A stretch of DNA of 33,458 bases from Pseudomonas juntendi (GTDB lineage: Bacteria; Pseudomonadota; Gammaproteobacteria; Pseudomonadales; Pseudomonadaceae). Numbering within the stretch: position 1 is the first letter of the stretch; each line of letters opens with the position of its first letter. The stretch spans positions 1-33,458 of the forward strand of contig NZ_BLJG01000144.1 in NCBI RefSeq assembly GCF_009932375.1. The letters run 5' to 3'. A program made the position numbers and the translations under genes. The notes under the pieces were generated by a model, which searched no databases, was not told where the DNA came from, and saw only the letters and a list, made by a program, of their open reading frames with translations. Positions 25,383 to 33,387 of the stretch are shown one piece after another.

Positions 25383-25673
25383 ATGAACAATCCATTCGAG
25401 CAGATCAGCGCCGCTTTCGCCCCCGAATACCGGGTCAACCTGAGCATTGCCAACCTTGACGGCAGCATCATGCTGACCCTCTCCGATGACGCTGGCGTGG
25501 TTGCCAAGCGCCTGATCACCCGCGCCCAGCGCAACGACCCGGTGCGCCTGCAGCGGGTGATCGACAGCATACGCTTGGGCCTGGCCATCGAGCTGGGCCA
25601 GAACCCCTTGCAGGTGCTGGCTGCGCTGACCCGCGACGCCCGTCACGAGCCCCGTGCGTTCCTGGCCAATTGA
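25383..25673 (+). CDS. DUF3509 protein
   Basis: This 96-residue protein has the pattern of the Pseudomonas DUF3509 family (FAPEYRVNLSIANLDGSIML, RDPVRLQRVIDSIR-like spacing, ending in RDARHEPRAFLAN). ATG 25383 is used; a TTG at 25368 is in frame but less likely. There is no signal peptide or membrane helix. It converges with psiE (3-bp gap). Its function is unknown. Confidence 0.85.
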   Translation: MNNPFEQISAAFAPEYRVNLSIANLDGSIMLTLSDDAGVVAKRLITRAQRNDPVRLQRVIDSIRLGLAIELGQNPLQVLAALTRDARHEPRAFLAN

Positions 25674-25676
25674 GGG

Positions 25677-26147
25677 CTACTTGCCCTCTTCCACCTGCTT
25701 GCCGTTGGCATCCAGCACCTTGGTCGAGGGGTAGCGGTACGAGGCGTAGCGCACCACCAGGATCGAGAACGCCAGCAGCAGAATGCCCCCGCACAGGTAC
25801 AGCAGCCCTTCATCCGGCGCCTTGTGGTGCGAAACATCGCCGATCAGCAGGCGGGTGAGCGCGGTGATTGCCACGTACAAGAGGAAGCGGATGGGCATGT
25901 GGTTGGTCTTGAAGTAGATCCCGACCATGGCCCCCAGCTCCAGGTAGATGAACAGCAGCAGGATGTCATCGACGCTGATCCCGCCCTTGCCGAGCATGTC
26001 CAGGAAGGTGACCACCGCCGCATAGGCGGTGATGGCGCCGATGCCGAACAGGGCAAGGTAATGGAAGGCTTCGACGCACAGGTTGCCCAGCGAGTCGGCC
26101 GAGCCGTGCAGGCCCTTGCGCAGTTTTTCTGCCCATTTGATGTTCAC
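25677..26147 (-). CDS. psiE: PsiE-family phosphate-starvation-inducible membrane protein
   Basis: This 156-residue inner-membrane protein starts at GTG 26147 (MNIKWAEKLRKGLHG), with only weak ribosome-site signal. Four hydrophobic segments lie at about residues 28-48, 60-78, 86-102 and 115-133. The stretch LLFIYLELGAMVGIYFKTNH and the following PIRFLLYVAITALTR match the PsiE family. E. coli psiE is induced by phosphate starvation; no clear Pho box was found upstream here. Confidence 0.88.
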   Translation of the reverse strand: MNIKWAEKLRKGLHGSADSLGNLCVEAFHYLALFGIGAITAYAAVVTFLDMLGKGGISVDDILLLFIYLELGAMVGIYFKTNHMPIRFLLYVAITALTRLLIGDVSHHKAPDEGLLYLCGGILLLAFSILVVRYASYRYPSTKVLDANGKQVEEGK

Positions 26148-26414
26148 GATGTTTCATTCCCCACTACGACTTTCAAGGATGATGCGCCACGGGTGTGACG
26201 TTTCTGCCATGCAGTTAAAGGGCCAGGCCCCTGCCATGGGAAGGCGGCCGATTGCCGCAAGGCACTTTGTGGCATGGCAAGCTGCAGAAAATGAAATGGC
26301 ATTGCGCCAGCGGAAAATCAGATTTAAGCCCTTTCTTGTAGGGCATTTCCCAAAGATACTCTTGCCGTTTGTTTTCCGTTGCGGTCGTTTTGGCAGCGCT
26401 CTAATGTCGGTGGG
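26148..26414. other. Non-coding gap upstream of psiE and the leader RNA
   Basis: This stretch has no gene. It must hold the psiE promoter and probably the promoter of the leader transcript. A weak pair ttgcgg (26379-26384) and taatgt (26402-26407) at 17 bp could serve the latter. The base composition falls to a lower GC between about 26280 and 26400 than in the flanks. Confidence 0.4.
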
Positions 26415-26559
26415 TCGCTGCATATCAGCGATCGGCTTTGACAGGCCGCGACGAGATACTTCGCATAGCTTGATCCATTATGGTGGCTGTGCATGGGGCA
26501 CGTTCGCGTGCGCCGGTTCTGGTATCCGCCGGTCTGTCAACCTATGCACAGCTGCCACC
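26415..26559 (+). ncRNA. Candidate structured leader RNA ahead of DUF3077
   Basis: Several stems can be drawn. tcgctg-catat-cagcga (26415-26431) is a perfect hairpin. ggtggctgtgcat (26482-26494) pairs with atgcaca (26544-26550) and gccacc (26554-26559), giving 13 base pairs with one 3-base bulge (26551-26553). Inside this, gcacg-ttcg-cgtgc (26498-26511) is a hairpin with a UUCG tetraloop that extends by two pairs over a bulge. ggtt (26515-26518) can pair with aacc (26539-26542), making a branched fold. I recall near-identical DNA ahead of other small DUF3077-type genes in P. putida genomes, but could not check this. It may be a cis-regulatory RNA. Confidence 0.6.
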
Positions 26560-26609
26560 TACGTGTTTGACAGCAAGTGGGGAGCGGCCCAAGAAATGGA
26601 TACCAAAGC

Positions 26610-26738
26610 ATGCTGAAACTTATCCCCGACCCACCCCATCCTCTCGAAGAAACCCTTCGCGCAGCAACTGTGGAAGCTGGCTTGCCAGCGATGCGGCCAG
26701 ACCAGGCATCAAAGGCACATCAGGGGACTGACCAATGA
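26610..26738 (+). pseudogene. Short ORF cut by a REP sequence, upstream partner of DUF3077
   Basis: This 42-residue frame starts at ATG 26610 (MLKLIPDPPHPLEETLRAAT) and ends with a TGA overlapping the DUF3077 ATG (ATGA). The opening LIPDPPH resembles, from memory, small Pseudomonas proteins (about 80-130 residues) that normally precede DUF3077. Residues about 20-30 (TVEAGLPAMRP) are encoded by a REP sequence, so the rest of the original protein seems lost. The overlap with the next start is kept. It could be expressed as a small peptide, but a decayed gene is more likely. Confidence 0.6.
26668..26693 (+). repeat. REP sequence inside the short ORF
   Basis: This stretch differs from the REP core at 273-298 at only two of 26 positions (it has gga and cca where the other has ggg and cct). 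It lies within the coding frame of the 42-residue ORF. Confidence 0.7.
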
Positions 26739-26998
26739 CCATAGAAGACACCCAGTTCACCGTCGGCAAGACCACTTTCTACCAGGGCGAAAACGGCACC
26801 CACCCGCTATTCCGCATCGAGCCCGGGATCCCGTGCAGGGATGCCCGCGAACAGTCTTCGGAGTTGATGGGGTATGTGCGCGAATTGACCATCACCGGGT
26901 TGATGGATGGGAAGCCGATGATGATATGGGCTGCGCATTACTTGAGTGCGATGGCCAAGGCGCTGATGGATGATGCCGAGCTGGGGATGAAGCAGTGA
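26735..26998 (+). CDS. DUF3077 protein
   Basis: This 87-residue protein (MTIEDTQFTVGKTTFYQG, FRIEPGIPCRDAREQSSELM, HYLSAMAKALMDDAEL) fits the DUF3077 family of Pseudomonas. ATG 26735 has AGGGGA 7 bp upstream and overlaps the stop of the short ORF before it. No membrane or secretion signal is seen. Its function is unknown. Its 3' end is overlapped by 61 bp by the dehydrogenase gene on the other strand, which appears to be an accident of that gene losing its stop. Confidence 0.85.
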   Translation: MTIEDTQFTVGKTTFYQGENGTHPLFRIEPGIPCRDAREQSSELMGYVRELTITGLMDGKPMMIWAAHYLSAMAKALMDDAELGMKQ

Positions 26999-28056
26999 GG
27001 GTTTGGCTCTAGGTTGCAGGAGGGCTGGCAGGGGTTCGCCGCAGCATCTTCAGCGCCTGTGAGATCGAGCGCCGCCCGCGCCGGCGAGCGTTTCTCTGCT
27101 TGGGCATGGCCGAACACTTCGGTCAGCCGCGAAGGTATGCGTGCCAGGTGCGAGGTGATGGTGCCCAGGTCTTCGCCACGGTGGGTGAGCGCCACGTAAA
27201 TCAAGCCACCGGCATTGATCACGTAATCGGGCGCATACAGTATCCCGCGGGTCTCCAGCTGGTCAGCCACCTGCAAGGTGGTCAGCTGGTTGTTCGCCGC
27301 CCCCGCCACTGCCGCGCAGCGCAGTTGCATCACGCTCTGCCCGTTCAGCACCGGCCCCACACCGCACGGGGCAAAGATGTCGCAGGGGGTGCTGATCAAC
27401 GCATCGTGGGTCACCGGGTGGGCATCGAGCTGCTCAACAGCCAGCCGTACCCGCCCTGTGTCCAGATCGCTCACCAACAGTTCCGCCCCCGCCGCATGCA
27501 GTTGTTCGGCCAGGGCGTAGCCAACATTACCCAGCCCTTGCACCGCTACCCGCAGGCCTTCGAGGTTGTAGCTGCCCAAGCGGGCATAGGACGTGGCGCG
27601 GATGCCGGCGAATACCCCCATTGCCGCATGCGGTGAGGGATCACCCGAGGCCGTGGTACTGGTCACATGCGGCGTGCTCTGGGCGATGCAGTCCATGTCC
27701 AGGGTCGAGGTGCCACTGTCCACGGCAATGATGAAACGCCCTTGCAAGGTATCGACGAAGCGGCCGAAGGCCTCGAACAAAGCTGCGCGGTTTTCCACAT
27801 GCGGGTTGCGCAAGATCACCGCCTTGCCGCCCCCCACGGGCAAGCCCGCCAGTGCCGCTTTGTAGCTCATGCCCTGGGCCAGGCGAATCGCGTCGGCCAT
27901 GGCGCTTTCGTCATCGGCGTACGGCAGGTAGCGGCAGCCACCCAGCGCCGGCCCCAACTGCTGGCTGTGGATCGCCACCACCGCTTTCAGGCCCGTGGGC
28001 GGGTCGGTGAACAAGTGCAGTGACTGGGTACGGGTGCTTTGCATCAGCGCGAACAT
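26938..28056 (-). CDS. Leucine/phenylalanine/valine dehydrogenase with altered C-terminus
   Basis: This NAD-dependent amino-acid dehydrogenase has about 372 residues as read. ATG 28056 has GGGAG 7 bp upstream. Substrate and catalytic lysines are predicted at K66 (MSYKAALAG) and K78 (VGGGKAVI). DSGTSTLDM (113-121), SGDPSPHAAMGVFAGIR (138-152) and the nucleotide-binding GLGNVG (174-179) are intact. The enzyme deaminates branched-chain or aromatic amino acids to keto acids. Residues 326-338 come from a dispersed repeat, and the tail runs on to residue 372 through DNA that also encodes the end of DUF3077. The tail after KRSP (322-325) is therefore not native. Confidence 0.88.
   Translation of the reverse strand: MFALMQSTRTQSLHLFTDPPTGLKAVVAIHSQQLGPALGGCRYLPYADDESAMADAIRLAQGMSYKAALAGLPVGGGKAVILRNPHVENRAALFEAFGRFVDTLQGRFIIAVDSGTSTLDMDCIAQSTPHVTSTTASGDPSPHAAMGVFAGIRATSYARLGSYNLEGLRVAVQGLGNVGYALAEQLHAAGAELLVSDLDTGRVRLAVEQLDAHPVTHDALISTPCDIFAPCGVGPVLNGQSVMQLRCAAVAGAANNQLTTLQVADQLETRGILYAPDYVINAGGLIYVALTHRGEDLGTITSHLARIPSRLTEVFGHAQAEKRSPARAALDLTGAEDAAANPCQPSCNLEPNPHCFIPSSASSISALAIALK
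27024..27081 (-). repeat. Dispersed repeat, copy B, inside dehydrogenase gene
   Basis: 27043-27081 is identical to 164-202 on the opposite strand, and weaker similarity reaches 27024. In the dehydrogenase frame the exact part encodes ARAALDLTGAEDA. The junction falls directly after the KRSP codons. Confidence 0.75.
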
Positions 28057-28179
28057 CGACAGGCTCCCCAACAGGTGCAGCACCCAGTATAAGCCCGCCC
28101 TCATGTTTGCAGCCGCCGGCAGACCACTGGACGAAACCCCGCACGGCAGCTAATACTCAAGCGAGTGTGGAGAAGCCCC

Positions 28180-28986
28180 ATGAACCCACGTCAAGCCTGC
28201 CTGGCCTGCCTGGAACGCGAGCCCGTCGCCCTGCTGGAAGCCGCATTGTGGGTTGCCGCCGAGCACGACCCTAACGTCGCGCCTGCCGCCAGCCTTGCCA
28301 CCGTGCACGACCTGCAGCGCGAAATCAGTGCCCACCTGCCCATGCTACCGTTGAGTGAACTGGCACAGCCTCTGCTGCGCCAACTCAATGCACTGGGTTT
28401 TGTGCAAGACGAATACCTGCCGTTGCGGCCACATGCCGCCATGCTGGACAAGGTGCTGCAACGCCGCCGAGGCCAACCGCTGGCCCTGGCCATCCTCGCC
28501 CTCGAGCTGGCCAGGCGTTTGTGCATACCGCTGGAGGGCGTGGGTTTTCCCGGGCACTTCCTGTTGCGCGTGCCGGGTGCCGACCACCTGCTCGATCCCT
28601 GTGGCGGCAGGCGCCTGTACCCCAGCGACTGTCGCGAGCTGCTGGCACGCCAGTTTGGCCCCGACCTGCCGCTGACGGCAGAGCACCTGCGCACCGCCAG
28701 CGCGCAGCAGATGCTGCAGCGCCTGTCGCGCAACCTGCGCCAACTGCATATCAGCCATGACAACCACCTGGCGGCGTTGATCGACGCCGAACGGGTCATG
28801 CAATTAGGGCCGGTGCAGGTCGCGGACTACATGACCCGCGCCTCGCTTTACCAACACCTGGACTGCCCCCAAGCCGAACGCTACGACTTGGAGCATGCCC
28901 TGCTGCTGACGGAAGACCCGGTCCAGCGCCTGAAGCTGTGCGAGCGCATCGGCAAGCTTCCGGCGGCGAACCGCTCACTTCACTGA
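28180..28986 (+). CDS. SirB1-like transglutaminase/TPR protein
   Basis: This protein of about 268 residues starts at ATG 28180, with GGAG 7 bp upstream. The first part (about residues 30-180) fits the SirB1/transglutaminase-like family (LQRRRGQPLALAILALELAR, EGVGFPGHFLLRVPGA, HLLDPCGGRRLYPSDC). The C-terminal part (about 195-262) has TPR-like helices (DYMTRASLYQHLDCPQAERY). It is a cytoplasmic protein; family members lack a proven enzymatic role. It lies divergent from the dehydrogenase and converges with hmgC, with a 7-bp 3' overlap. Confidence 0.85.
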   Translation: MNPRQACLACLEREPVALLEAALWVAAEHDPNVAPAASLATVHDLQREISAHLPMLPLSELAQPLLRQLNALGFVQDEYLPLRPHAAMLDKVLQRRRGQPLALAILALELARRLCIPLEGVGFPGHFLLRVPGADHLLDPCGGRRLYPSDCRELLARQFGPDLPLTAEHLRTASAQQMLQRLSRNLRQLHISHDNHLAALIDAERVMQLGPVQVADYMTRASLYQHLDCPQAERYDLEHALLLTEDPVQRLKLCERIGKLPAANRSLH

Positions 28987-29612
28987 GCCGGGGTGTCCGG
29001 CTGCCGGGCCGGGTGGGCCTGGGCGAATGCCGGGTGCGCGGCTGCCAGTGCGGCAACCCGTTGAATGCGCGGGTAACCGCCAAGGTCGACAGCGAAACGC
29101 TCAGCCGCGTACAACTGCGGAATCAGGTACACATCGGCCAGGCCCGGGGTATCGCCAAAACAGAAACCTTCATCGCCAATCAACTGTTCCACGGCCGCCA
29201 GACCCTGGCTGATCCAGTGTGTGATCCAGGCGTTCACCTGGCCCTCGTCCTGACCGGCCTGGCGCAGCCGGTTCAGCACGCTGACATTGTGCAGCGGGTG
29301 GATGTCGCAACCGATGATCGCCGCCACACCGCGCACCTTGGCCCGCCGCTCGGCATTGGCCGGCAGCAGGGCGGGCTGTGGGTACACCTCTTCCAGGTAC
29401 TCGATGATCGCCGGCGACTGCACCAGCACTTCACCGCCGTCATTGCGCAAGGCTGGCACGCGGCCCTGCGGGTTGACGGCCCTGTAGCCGGCGCCACGCT
29501 GTTCACCTTGCAGCAGGTTCACCGGCAAGGCCTGGTAGGCCAGGCCCTTGAGTGCCAGCGCGATGCGCACCCGGTACGACGAGGTGGAACGGTAATAGGT
29601 GTACAGCTCCAT
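28980..29612 (-). CDS. hmgC: Maleylacetoacetate isomerase
   Basis: This 210-residue zeta-class GST-like enzyme isomerises maleylacetoacetate to fumarylacetoacetate in tyrosine breakdown. ATG 29612 (MELYTYYRSTSSYRVRIALA) follows GAGGGGGCAGGG. The N-terminal thioredoxin-like domain has the SSYRVR glutathione site, NPQGRVPAL and QSPAIIEYLEE. The C-terminal helical domain has the GLADVYLIPQLY motif. It is the last gene of hmgA-hmgB-hmgC and lies 11 bp after hmgB. It is also called maiA. Confidence 0.94.
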   Translation of the reverse strand: MELYTYYRSTSSYRVRIALALKGLAYQALPVNLLQGEQRGAGYRAVNPQGRVPALRNDGGEVLVQSPAIIEYLEEVYPQPALLPANAERRAKVRGVAAIIGCDIHPLHNVSVLNRLRQAGQDEGQVNAWITHWISQGLAAVEQLIGDEGFCFGDTPGLADVYLIPQLYAAERFAVDLGGYPRIQRVAALAAAHPAFAQAHPARQPDTPAQ

Positions 29613-29623
29613 GCCCTGCCCCC

Positions 29624-30916
29624 TCAGTTGGCCGCGACGACCGTGCCACGGCATTCGCCGAAGCCGATGCTGGCCACGCCGTCACGCTGGCAGCGGGCGC
29701 GCAGGATGATCTCGTCACCGTCTTCGAGGAACTTGCGCACCTCGCCACTGGCCAGCTCCACCGGCAGTTTGCCGCCTTCGGTGATTTCCAGCAGGCTGCC
29801 GTACGAGCCAGGGGTGGCACCGGAGAGGGTGCCCGAGCCGAACAGGTCGCCCGGCTGCAACTGGCAGCCGTTGACGCTGTGGTGGGCAACCAGTTGGGCC
29901 ACGGTCCAGTACATGCTGCGGGTGTTGCTCAAGGTCAGGCGGTGCGGGGCAAGGCCCTGCTCACGCATGCGCGCGGTCAGCAACAGTACTTCCAGCTCGA
30001 TATCGAACGCGCCCGCAGCCTGGTCGCGCTCGTCCAGCAGGTACGGCAGTGGCTGCGGGTCGCCTTGCGGCCGGGCCGGCTGGGCGCAGCGGAACGGCGC
30101 CAGCGCCTCGGCGGTGACCACCCACGGCGAAATACTGGTAATGAAGCTTTTCGACAAGAACGGCCCCAGCGGCTGGTATTCCCAGGCCTGGATGTCACGC
30201 GCCGACCAGTCGTTGAGCAGGCACAGGCCGGCCACGTGTTCGGCAGCATCACCTACCGCAATCGCTTCACCCATGGCGTTGCCCTGGCCTACCCAGATAC
30301 CCAGTTCCAGTTCGTAGTCCAGGCGCGCACAGGGGCCAAAGCTGGGCTCGGTGTGCCCGGCCGGCAAGGTCTGGCCCTTTGGCCGGCGCACCTCGGTACC
30401 CGACGGGCGGATGGTCGAGGCACGGCCGTGATAACCGATCGGCACGTACTTGTAGTTGGGCAGCAACGGGTTGTCGGGGCGGAACAGCTTGCCGACGTTC
30501 TTGGCGTGCTCGATACCCACGTAGAAGTCGGTGTAGTCACCGATCTGCGCCGGTACGTGCAACTGGCAGTCGCCGGCGTTGAGCAGGGCCGGCTTCAGCG
30601 CCGCCTGGTGTTCGCTGTGTTCACCCAGCAATGCCTGCAAGCGTTCGCGCAGGGCCACCCGCGCGCTGCGCCCCAATGCGAAGAATGCGTTCAGTGCCCC
30701 ACCCCGGGTCGCCTCGACGGCAGCCTTGGCTGCGCCGTCGAACAGGCCGGCGGCCAGCACCGCCTCCAGGTCGAGGATTGCGTCGCCAATGGCCACGCCA
30801 CAGCGCCTGGCTTCACCTGGCCGGCTGAAGATGCCCATTGGCAGGTTCTGCAGCGGGAAGTCGCTGTGCCCGTTGGCGTGCTCGACCCAGCTACGGGCAA
30901 TGGCAGTGTGGTTCAT
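29624..30916 (-). CDS. hmgB: Fumarylacetoacetase
   Basis: This 430-residue hydrolase splits fumarylacetoacetate into fumarate and acetoacetate. ATG 30916 has GGAG upstream. Family marks are GDYTDFYVGIEHA, PIGYHGRASTI, LDYELELGIWVG, LLNDWSARDIQAWEYQPLG and KSFITSISPWVV, including the acidic metal-binding residues. The hmgA stop is only 3 bp before its start codon. It is also called fahA. Confidence 0.95.
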   Translation of the reverse strand: MNHTAIARSWVEHANGHSDFPLQNLPMGIFSRPGEARRCGVAIGDAILDLEAVLAAGLFDGAAKAAVEATRGGALNAFFALGRSARVALRERLQALLGEHSEHQAALKPALLNAGDCQLHVPAQIGDYTDFYVGIEHAKNVGKLFRPDNPLLPNYKYVPIGYHGRASTIRPSGTEVRRPKGQTLPAGHTEPSFGPCARLDYELELGIWVGQGNAMGEAIAVGDAAEHVAGLCLLNDWSARDIQAWEYQPLGPFLSKSFITSISPWVVTAEALAPFRCAQPARPQGDPQPLPYLLDERDQAAGAFDIELEVLLLTARMREQGLAPHRLTLSNTRSMYWTVAQLVAHHSVNGCQLQPGDLFGSGTLSGATPGSYGSLLEITEGGKLPVELASGEVRKFLEDGDEIILRARCQRDGVASIGFGECRGTVVAAN

Positions 30917-30919
30917 GGG

Positions 30920-32221
30920 TTATCTCCGGTTCGGGTTGAAGGTGCTCGGCAAGGTGGCCCAGCAACTATCGTAGTCGGCCTGCAATTGCGGGCATTGCAG
31001 CGCTTGCACGCTCGGGCGCAGCACCTGGCTGGTCTCGAACATGAACGCCATGGTGTTGTCGACCTTGTGCGGGGCCAACTCGGCGGCAATGGCTTTTTCG
31101 CAGGTTTCGGCATCGGGCCCGTGGGCGCTCATCACCCCGTGTAACGACGCCCCACCCGGCAGGAAGCCCTCGGCCTTGGCATCGTAGGCACCCTGGATCA
31201 GGCCCATGAACTCGTTCATCAGGTTGCGGTGGAACCACGGTGGGCGGAAGGTGTTCTCGGCCACCATCCAGCGCGGCGGGAAGATCACGAAGTCCATGTT
31301 GGCCAGGCCATGCACGCTTGTCGGCGACGTCAGCACGGTGAAGATCGACGGGTCCGGGTGGTCGAAACTGACCGTACCCAACGTGTTGAAGCGGCGCAGG
31401 TCGTATTTGTACGGCACGTTGCTGCCATGCCAGGCAACCACGTCCAGCGGCGAATGCTGCAGTTCGCAGGCCCAGTGCTCACCCAGAAACTTCTGGACCA
31501 GCTGCTGCGGGCCGGTGGTTTCTTCGTAGTGCGCCACCGGGGTGAGGAAATCCCGCGGGTTGGCCAGGCCATTGCTGCCGATCGGGCCCAGGTCCGGGAG
31601 GCGCAAGGGGGCGGCGTGGTTTTCGGCGATGTAGCCGCGGGCATGGCCGTCGAGCAACTCGACACGGAACTTCATGCCACGCGGGATCACCGCAATCTCC
31701 AGCGGCTCGACCTGCAGCACGCCCAGCTCGGTGGCAATGCGCAGGCGGCCCTGTTCCGGCACCAGCAACAGTTCGCCATCGGCGTTGAAAAACACCCGTT
31801 CCATGGAGCGGTTGGCGCGGTAGATGTAGATGCTCACGCCGCTCGGTTTGTCTGCCGTGGCGTTGGCCACCATCGGCAGCCAGCCTTCGATGAAATCGGT
31901 GGGTTCGGCGGGAATCGGCTGGGGGCCCCAGCGCAGGCGATTGGGGTTGATGCCCCCCAGCGGGCCCTGTAGCGGTTGGCGCGCCAGGCGCTCGAAACGT
32001 GGGTGCAAGGCAGACGGGCGGATACGGTACAACCAGGTCCGCCGCAGCTCGCTACGGGCCATGGTGAACGCCGTGCCGGACAGCAGTTCGGCGTACAGCC
32101 CATAGGGCGCCTGCTGCGGCGAGTTCTGCCCGACCGGCAAGGCACCGGGCAGCGCTTCGCTGGCAAACTCGTTGCCAAAGCCGCTGAGGTAGTGAAGGTC
32201 GGGTGATGGATCGCGATTCAT
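30920..32221 (-). CDS. hmgA: Homogentisate 1,2-dioxygenase
   Basis: This 433-residue non-haem iron dioxygenase opens the ring of homogentisate to maleylacetoacetate. ATG 32221 has GGAGG 6 bp upstream. The expected Fe ligands are present at H331, E337 ([12 protein letters not shown]) and H367 ([11 protein letters not shown]). The N-terminal [20 protein letters not shown] is typical. It is the first gene of the catabolic operon, divergent from hmgR, with the palindromic operator between them. Loss of this enzyme in Pseudomonas gives brown pigment from homogentisate. Confidence 0.96.
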   Translation of the reverse strand: MNRDPSPDLHYLSGFGNEFASEALPGALPVGQNSPQQAPYGLYAELLSGTAFTMARSELRRTWLYRIRPSALHPRFERLARQPLQGPLGGINPNRLRWGPQPIPAEPTDFIEGWLPMVANATADKPSGVSIYIYRANRSMERVFFNADGELLLVPEQGRLRIATELGVLQVEPLEIAVIPRGMKFRVELLDGHARGYIAENHAAPLRLPDLGPIGSNGLANPRDFLTPVAHYEETTGPQQLVQKFLGEHWACELQHSPLDVVAWHGSNVPYKYDLRRFNTLGTVSFDHPDPSIFTVLTSPTSVHGLANMDFVIFPPRWMVAENTFRPPWFHRNLMNEFMGLIQGAYDAKAEGFLPGGASLHGVMSAHGPDAETCEKAIAAELAPHKVDNTMAFMFETSQVLRPSVQALQCPQLQADYDSCWATLPSTFNPNRR

Positions 32222-32306
32222 CGGTGCCTCCGGGCTCTGGCCGAGCCGTTGCGGGCAGTTGGCTGCAGGCCCTTGGGTGGGCGGCAGCGGGTCTGCATTG
32301 TTTTTA

Positions 32307-32323
32307 TCGTAATCAGATTACGA
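32307..32323. promoter_or_regulatory. HmgR operator palindrome
   Basis: tcgtaatcagattacga is a 17-bp palindrome with perfect 8-bp arms about one central base. A further half-site-like taacgtaat follows at 32325-32333. It lies in the hmgA-hmgR gap, 84 bp from hmgA and 71 bp from hmgR. HmgR of P. putida is known to repress hmgABC and to be released by homogentisate; this is the natural binding site candidate. Confidence 0.75.
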
Positions 32324-32333
32324 ATAACGTAAT

Positions 32334-32362
32334 TTGCTCCCCGCATGGCGTCAAGCTATAAA
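32334..32362 (+). promoter_or_regulatory. Candidate hmgR promoter
   Basis: A -35 ttgctc (32334-32339) and a -10 tataaa (32357-32362) have a 17-bp spacer. They lie 32 bp before the hmgR ATG and directly beside the operator, so autoregulation is likely. Confidence 0.5.
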
Positions 32363-32394
32363 GGCCCGACTGAAGAATCCGGAAGCAGCTGTCC

Positions 32395-33177
32395 ATGGCC
32401 AAAGCCAGTACCACCGCCGACAACGGCAAGCAGAAAGTCCGCTCTGCGGAGGTCGGCACCGACATCCTCAAGGCCTTGGCTGAATTGGCCCCTTCCACCT
32501 CGTTGTCACACCTTGCCGAGCATGTACAGATGCCGGCGAGCAAGGTGCACCGCTACCTGCAGGCATTGATCGCCAGCGGGTTTGCCGAGCAGGATGCTGC
32601 CACCAACCATTACGGCCTGGGGCGTGAGGCATTACGGGTGGGGCTGGCGGCGCTGGGCAGCATCGATGTGCTGAAAATTGCTGCACTGCCCCTGTCGCAA
32701 CTGCGCGACGAACTGAACGAAAGCTGCTTCATCGCCGTGTGGGGTAACCAGGGCGCGACCGTGGTCAGCATCGAGCCCGCGGTGCGGGCGGTGACCGTAG
32801 TAACGCAGATCGGCTCGGTGCTGCCGCTGCTCAGCTCATCGACCGGGTTGGTGTTCGCTGCCTACCTGCCCGAGCGGGAAACGGTAGACCTGCGTGACCG
32901 TGAACTGGCCGCCCTGCAGCACTCTGCCGACGATTATCAAGCGCTACTGGCCGGCATACGCGAACGTGGCCTGCACCATGTACACGGTTTGTTGATGCCG
33001 GGCGTGGATGCATTGTCGGCCCCGGTATTCAATGCCCTGGGGCAGGTTGCGGCGGTGATGACCGTGGTCGGGCCTACATCGATCTTCCATGCCGACGAGC
33101 ATGGCCCGGCGGCACAGCGGTTGCTGGCGGCAACGCGGGAAACCAGCTGGCGAATGGGCTACTCGCCCGCGGCCTGA
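32395..33177 (+). CDS. hmgR: IclR-family repressor HmgR
   Basis: This 260-residue regulator has an N-terminal winged helix-turn-helix (about residues 18-75: DILKALAELAPSTSLSHLAE, HVQMPASKVHRYLQALIASG). A C-terminal IclR effector domain follows (about 90-255: LSQLRDELNESCFIAVWG, LPLLSSSTGLVFAAYLPE, ALSAPVFNALGQVAAVMTVVG). It should bind homogentisate and control the divergent hmgABC operon. The ATG at 32395 has only a weak GGAAG upstream. Confidence 0.94.
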   Translation: MAKASTTADNGKQKVRSAEVGTDILKALAELAPSTSLSHLAEHVQMPASKVHRYLQALIASGFAEQDAATNHYGLGREALRVGLAALGSIDVLKIAALPLSQLRDELNESCFIAVWGNQGATVVSIEPAVRAVTVVTQIGSVLPLLSSSTGLVFAAYLPERETVDLRDRELAALQHSADDYQALLAGIRERGLHHVHGLLMPGVDALSAPVFNALGQVAAVMTVVGPTSIFHADEHGPAAQRLLAATRETSWRMGYSPAA

Positions 33178-33358
33178 ACAGCTGCGCAACTGTTGCCCGA
33201 AACGTAAAGGTGAATGTCATAAGCGGCTATTTTTCCTACGGGATCAAGCGCTTATTCTTTACTCACTGGCCGGCATGAAGGGCTCTCCCCCCCGCCTTTC
33301 AGGCCTGCGAGGTGCACTGACGTAGATTTTGAAGCTCCTTGATCTAACGTCTCGATTG
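33178..33358 (+). other. Gap after hmgR, possible small RNA body
   Basis: There are 181 bp between the hmgR stop and a strong terminator. No gene with a credible ribosome site is present. A weak -10-like tattct lies near 33253. The stretch might be the 3' tail of hmgR mRNA or a separate small RNA ending at the terminator. Confidence 0.3.
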
Positions 33359-33387
33359 GCCGCTGCGGCTTGCAGCGGCTTTTTTTT
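33359..33387 (+). terminator. Rho-independent terminator
   Basis: gccgctgc (33359-33366), loop ggctt and gcagcggc (33372-33379) form a perfect 8-bp stem, followed by eight T (33380-33387). The bases after it to the window end hold no feature I can support. Confidence 0.88.

Noticed and set aside
29552..31144. 530-codon open frame antisense to hmgB/hmgA
   Set aside because: It crosses two well-identified genes on the other strand; composition is that of a shadow frame.
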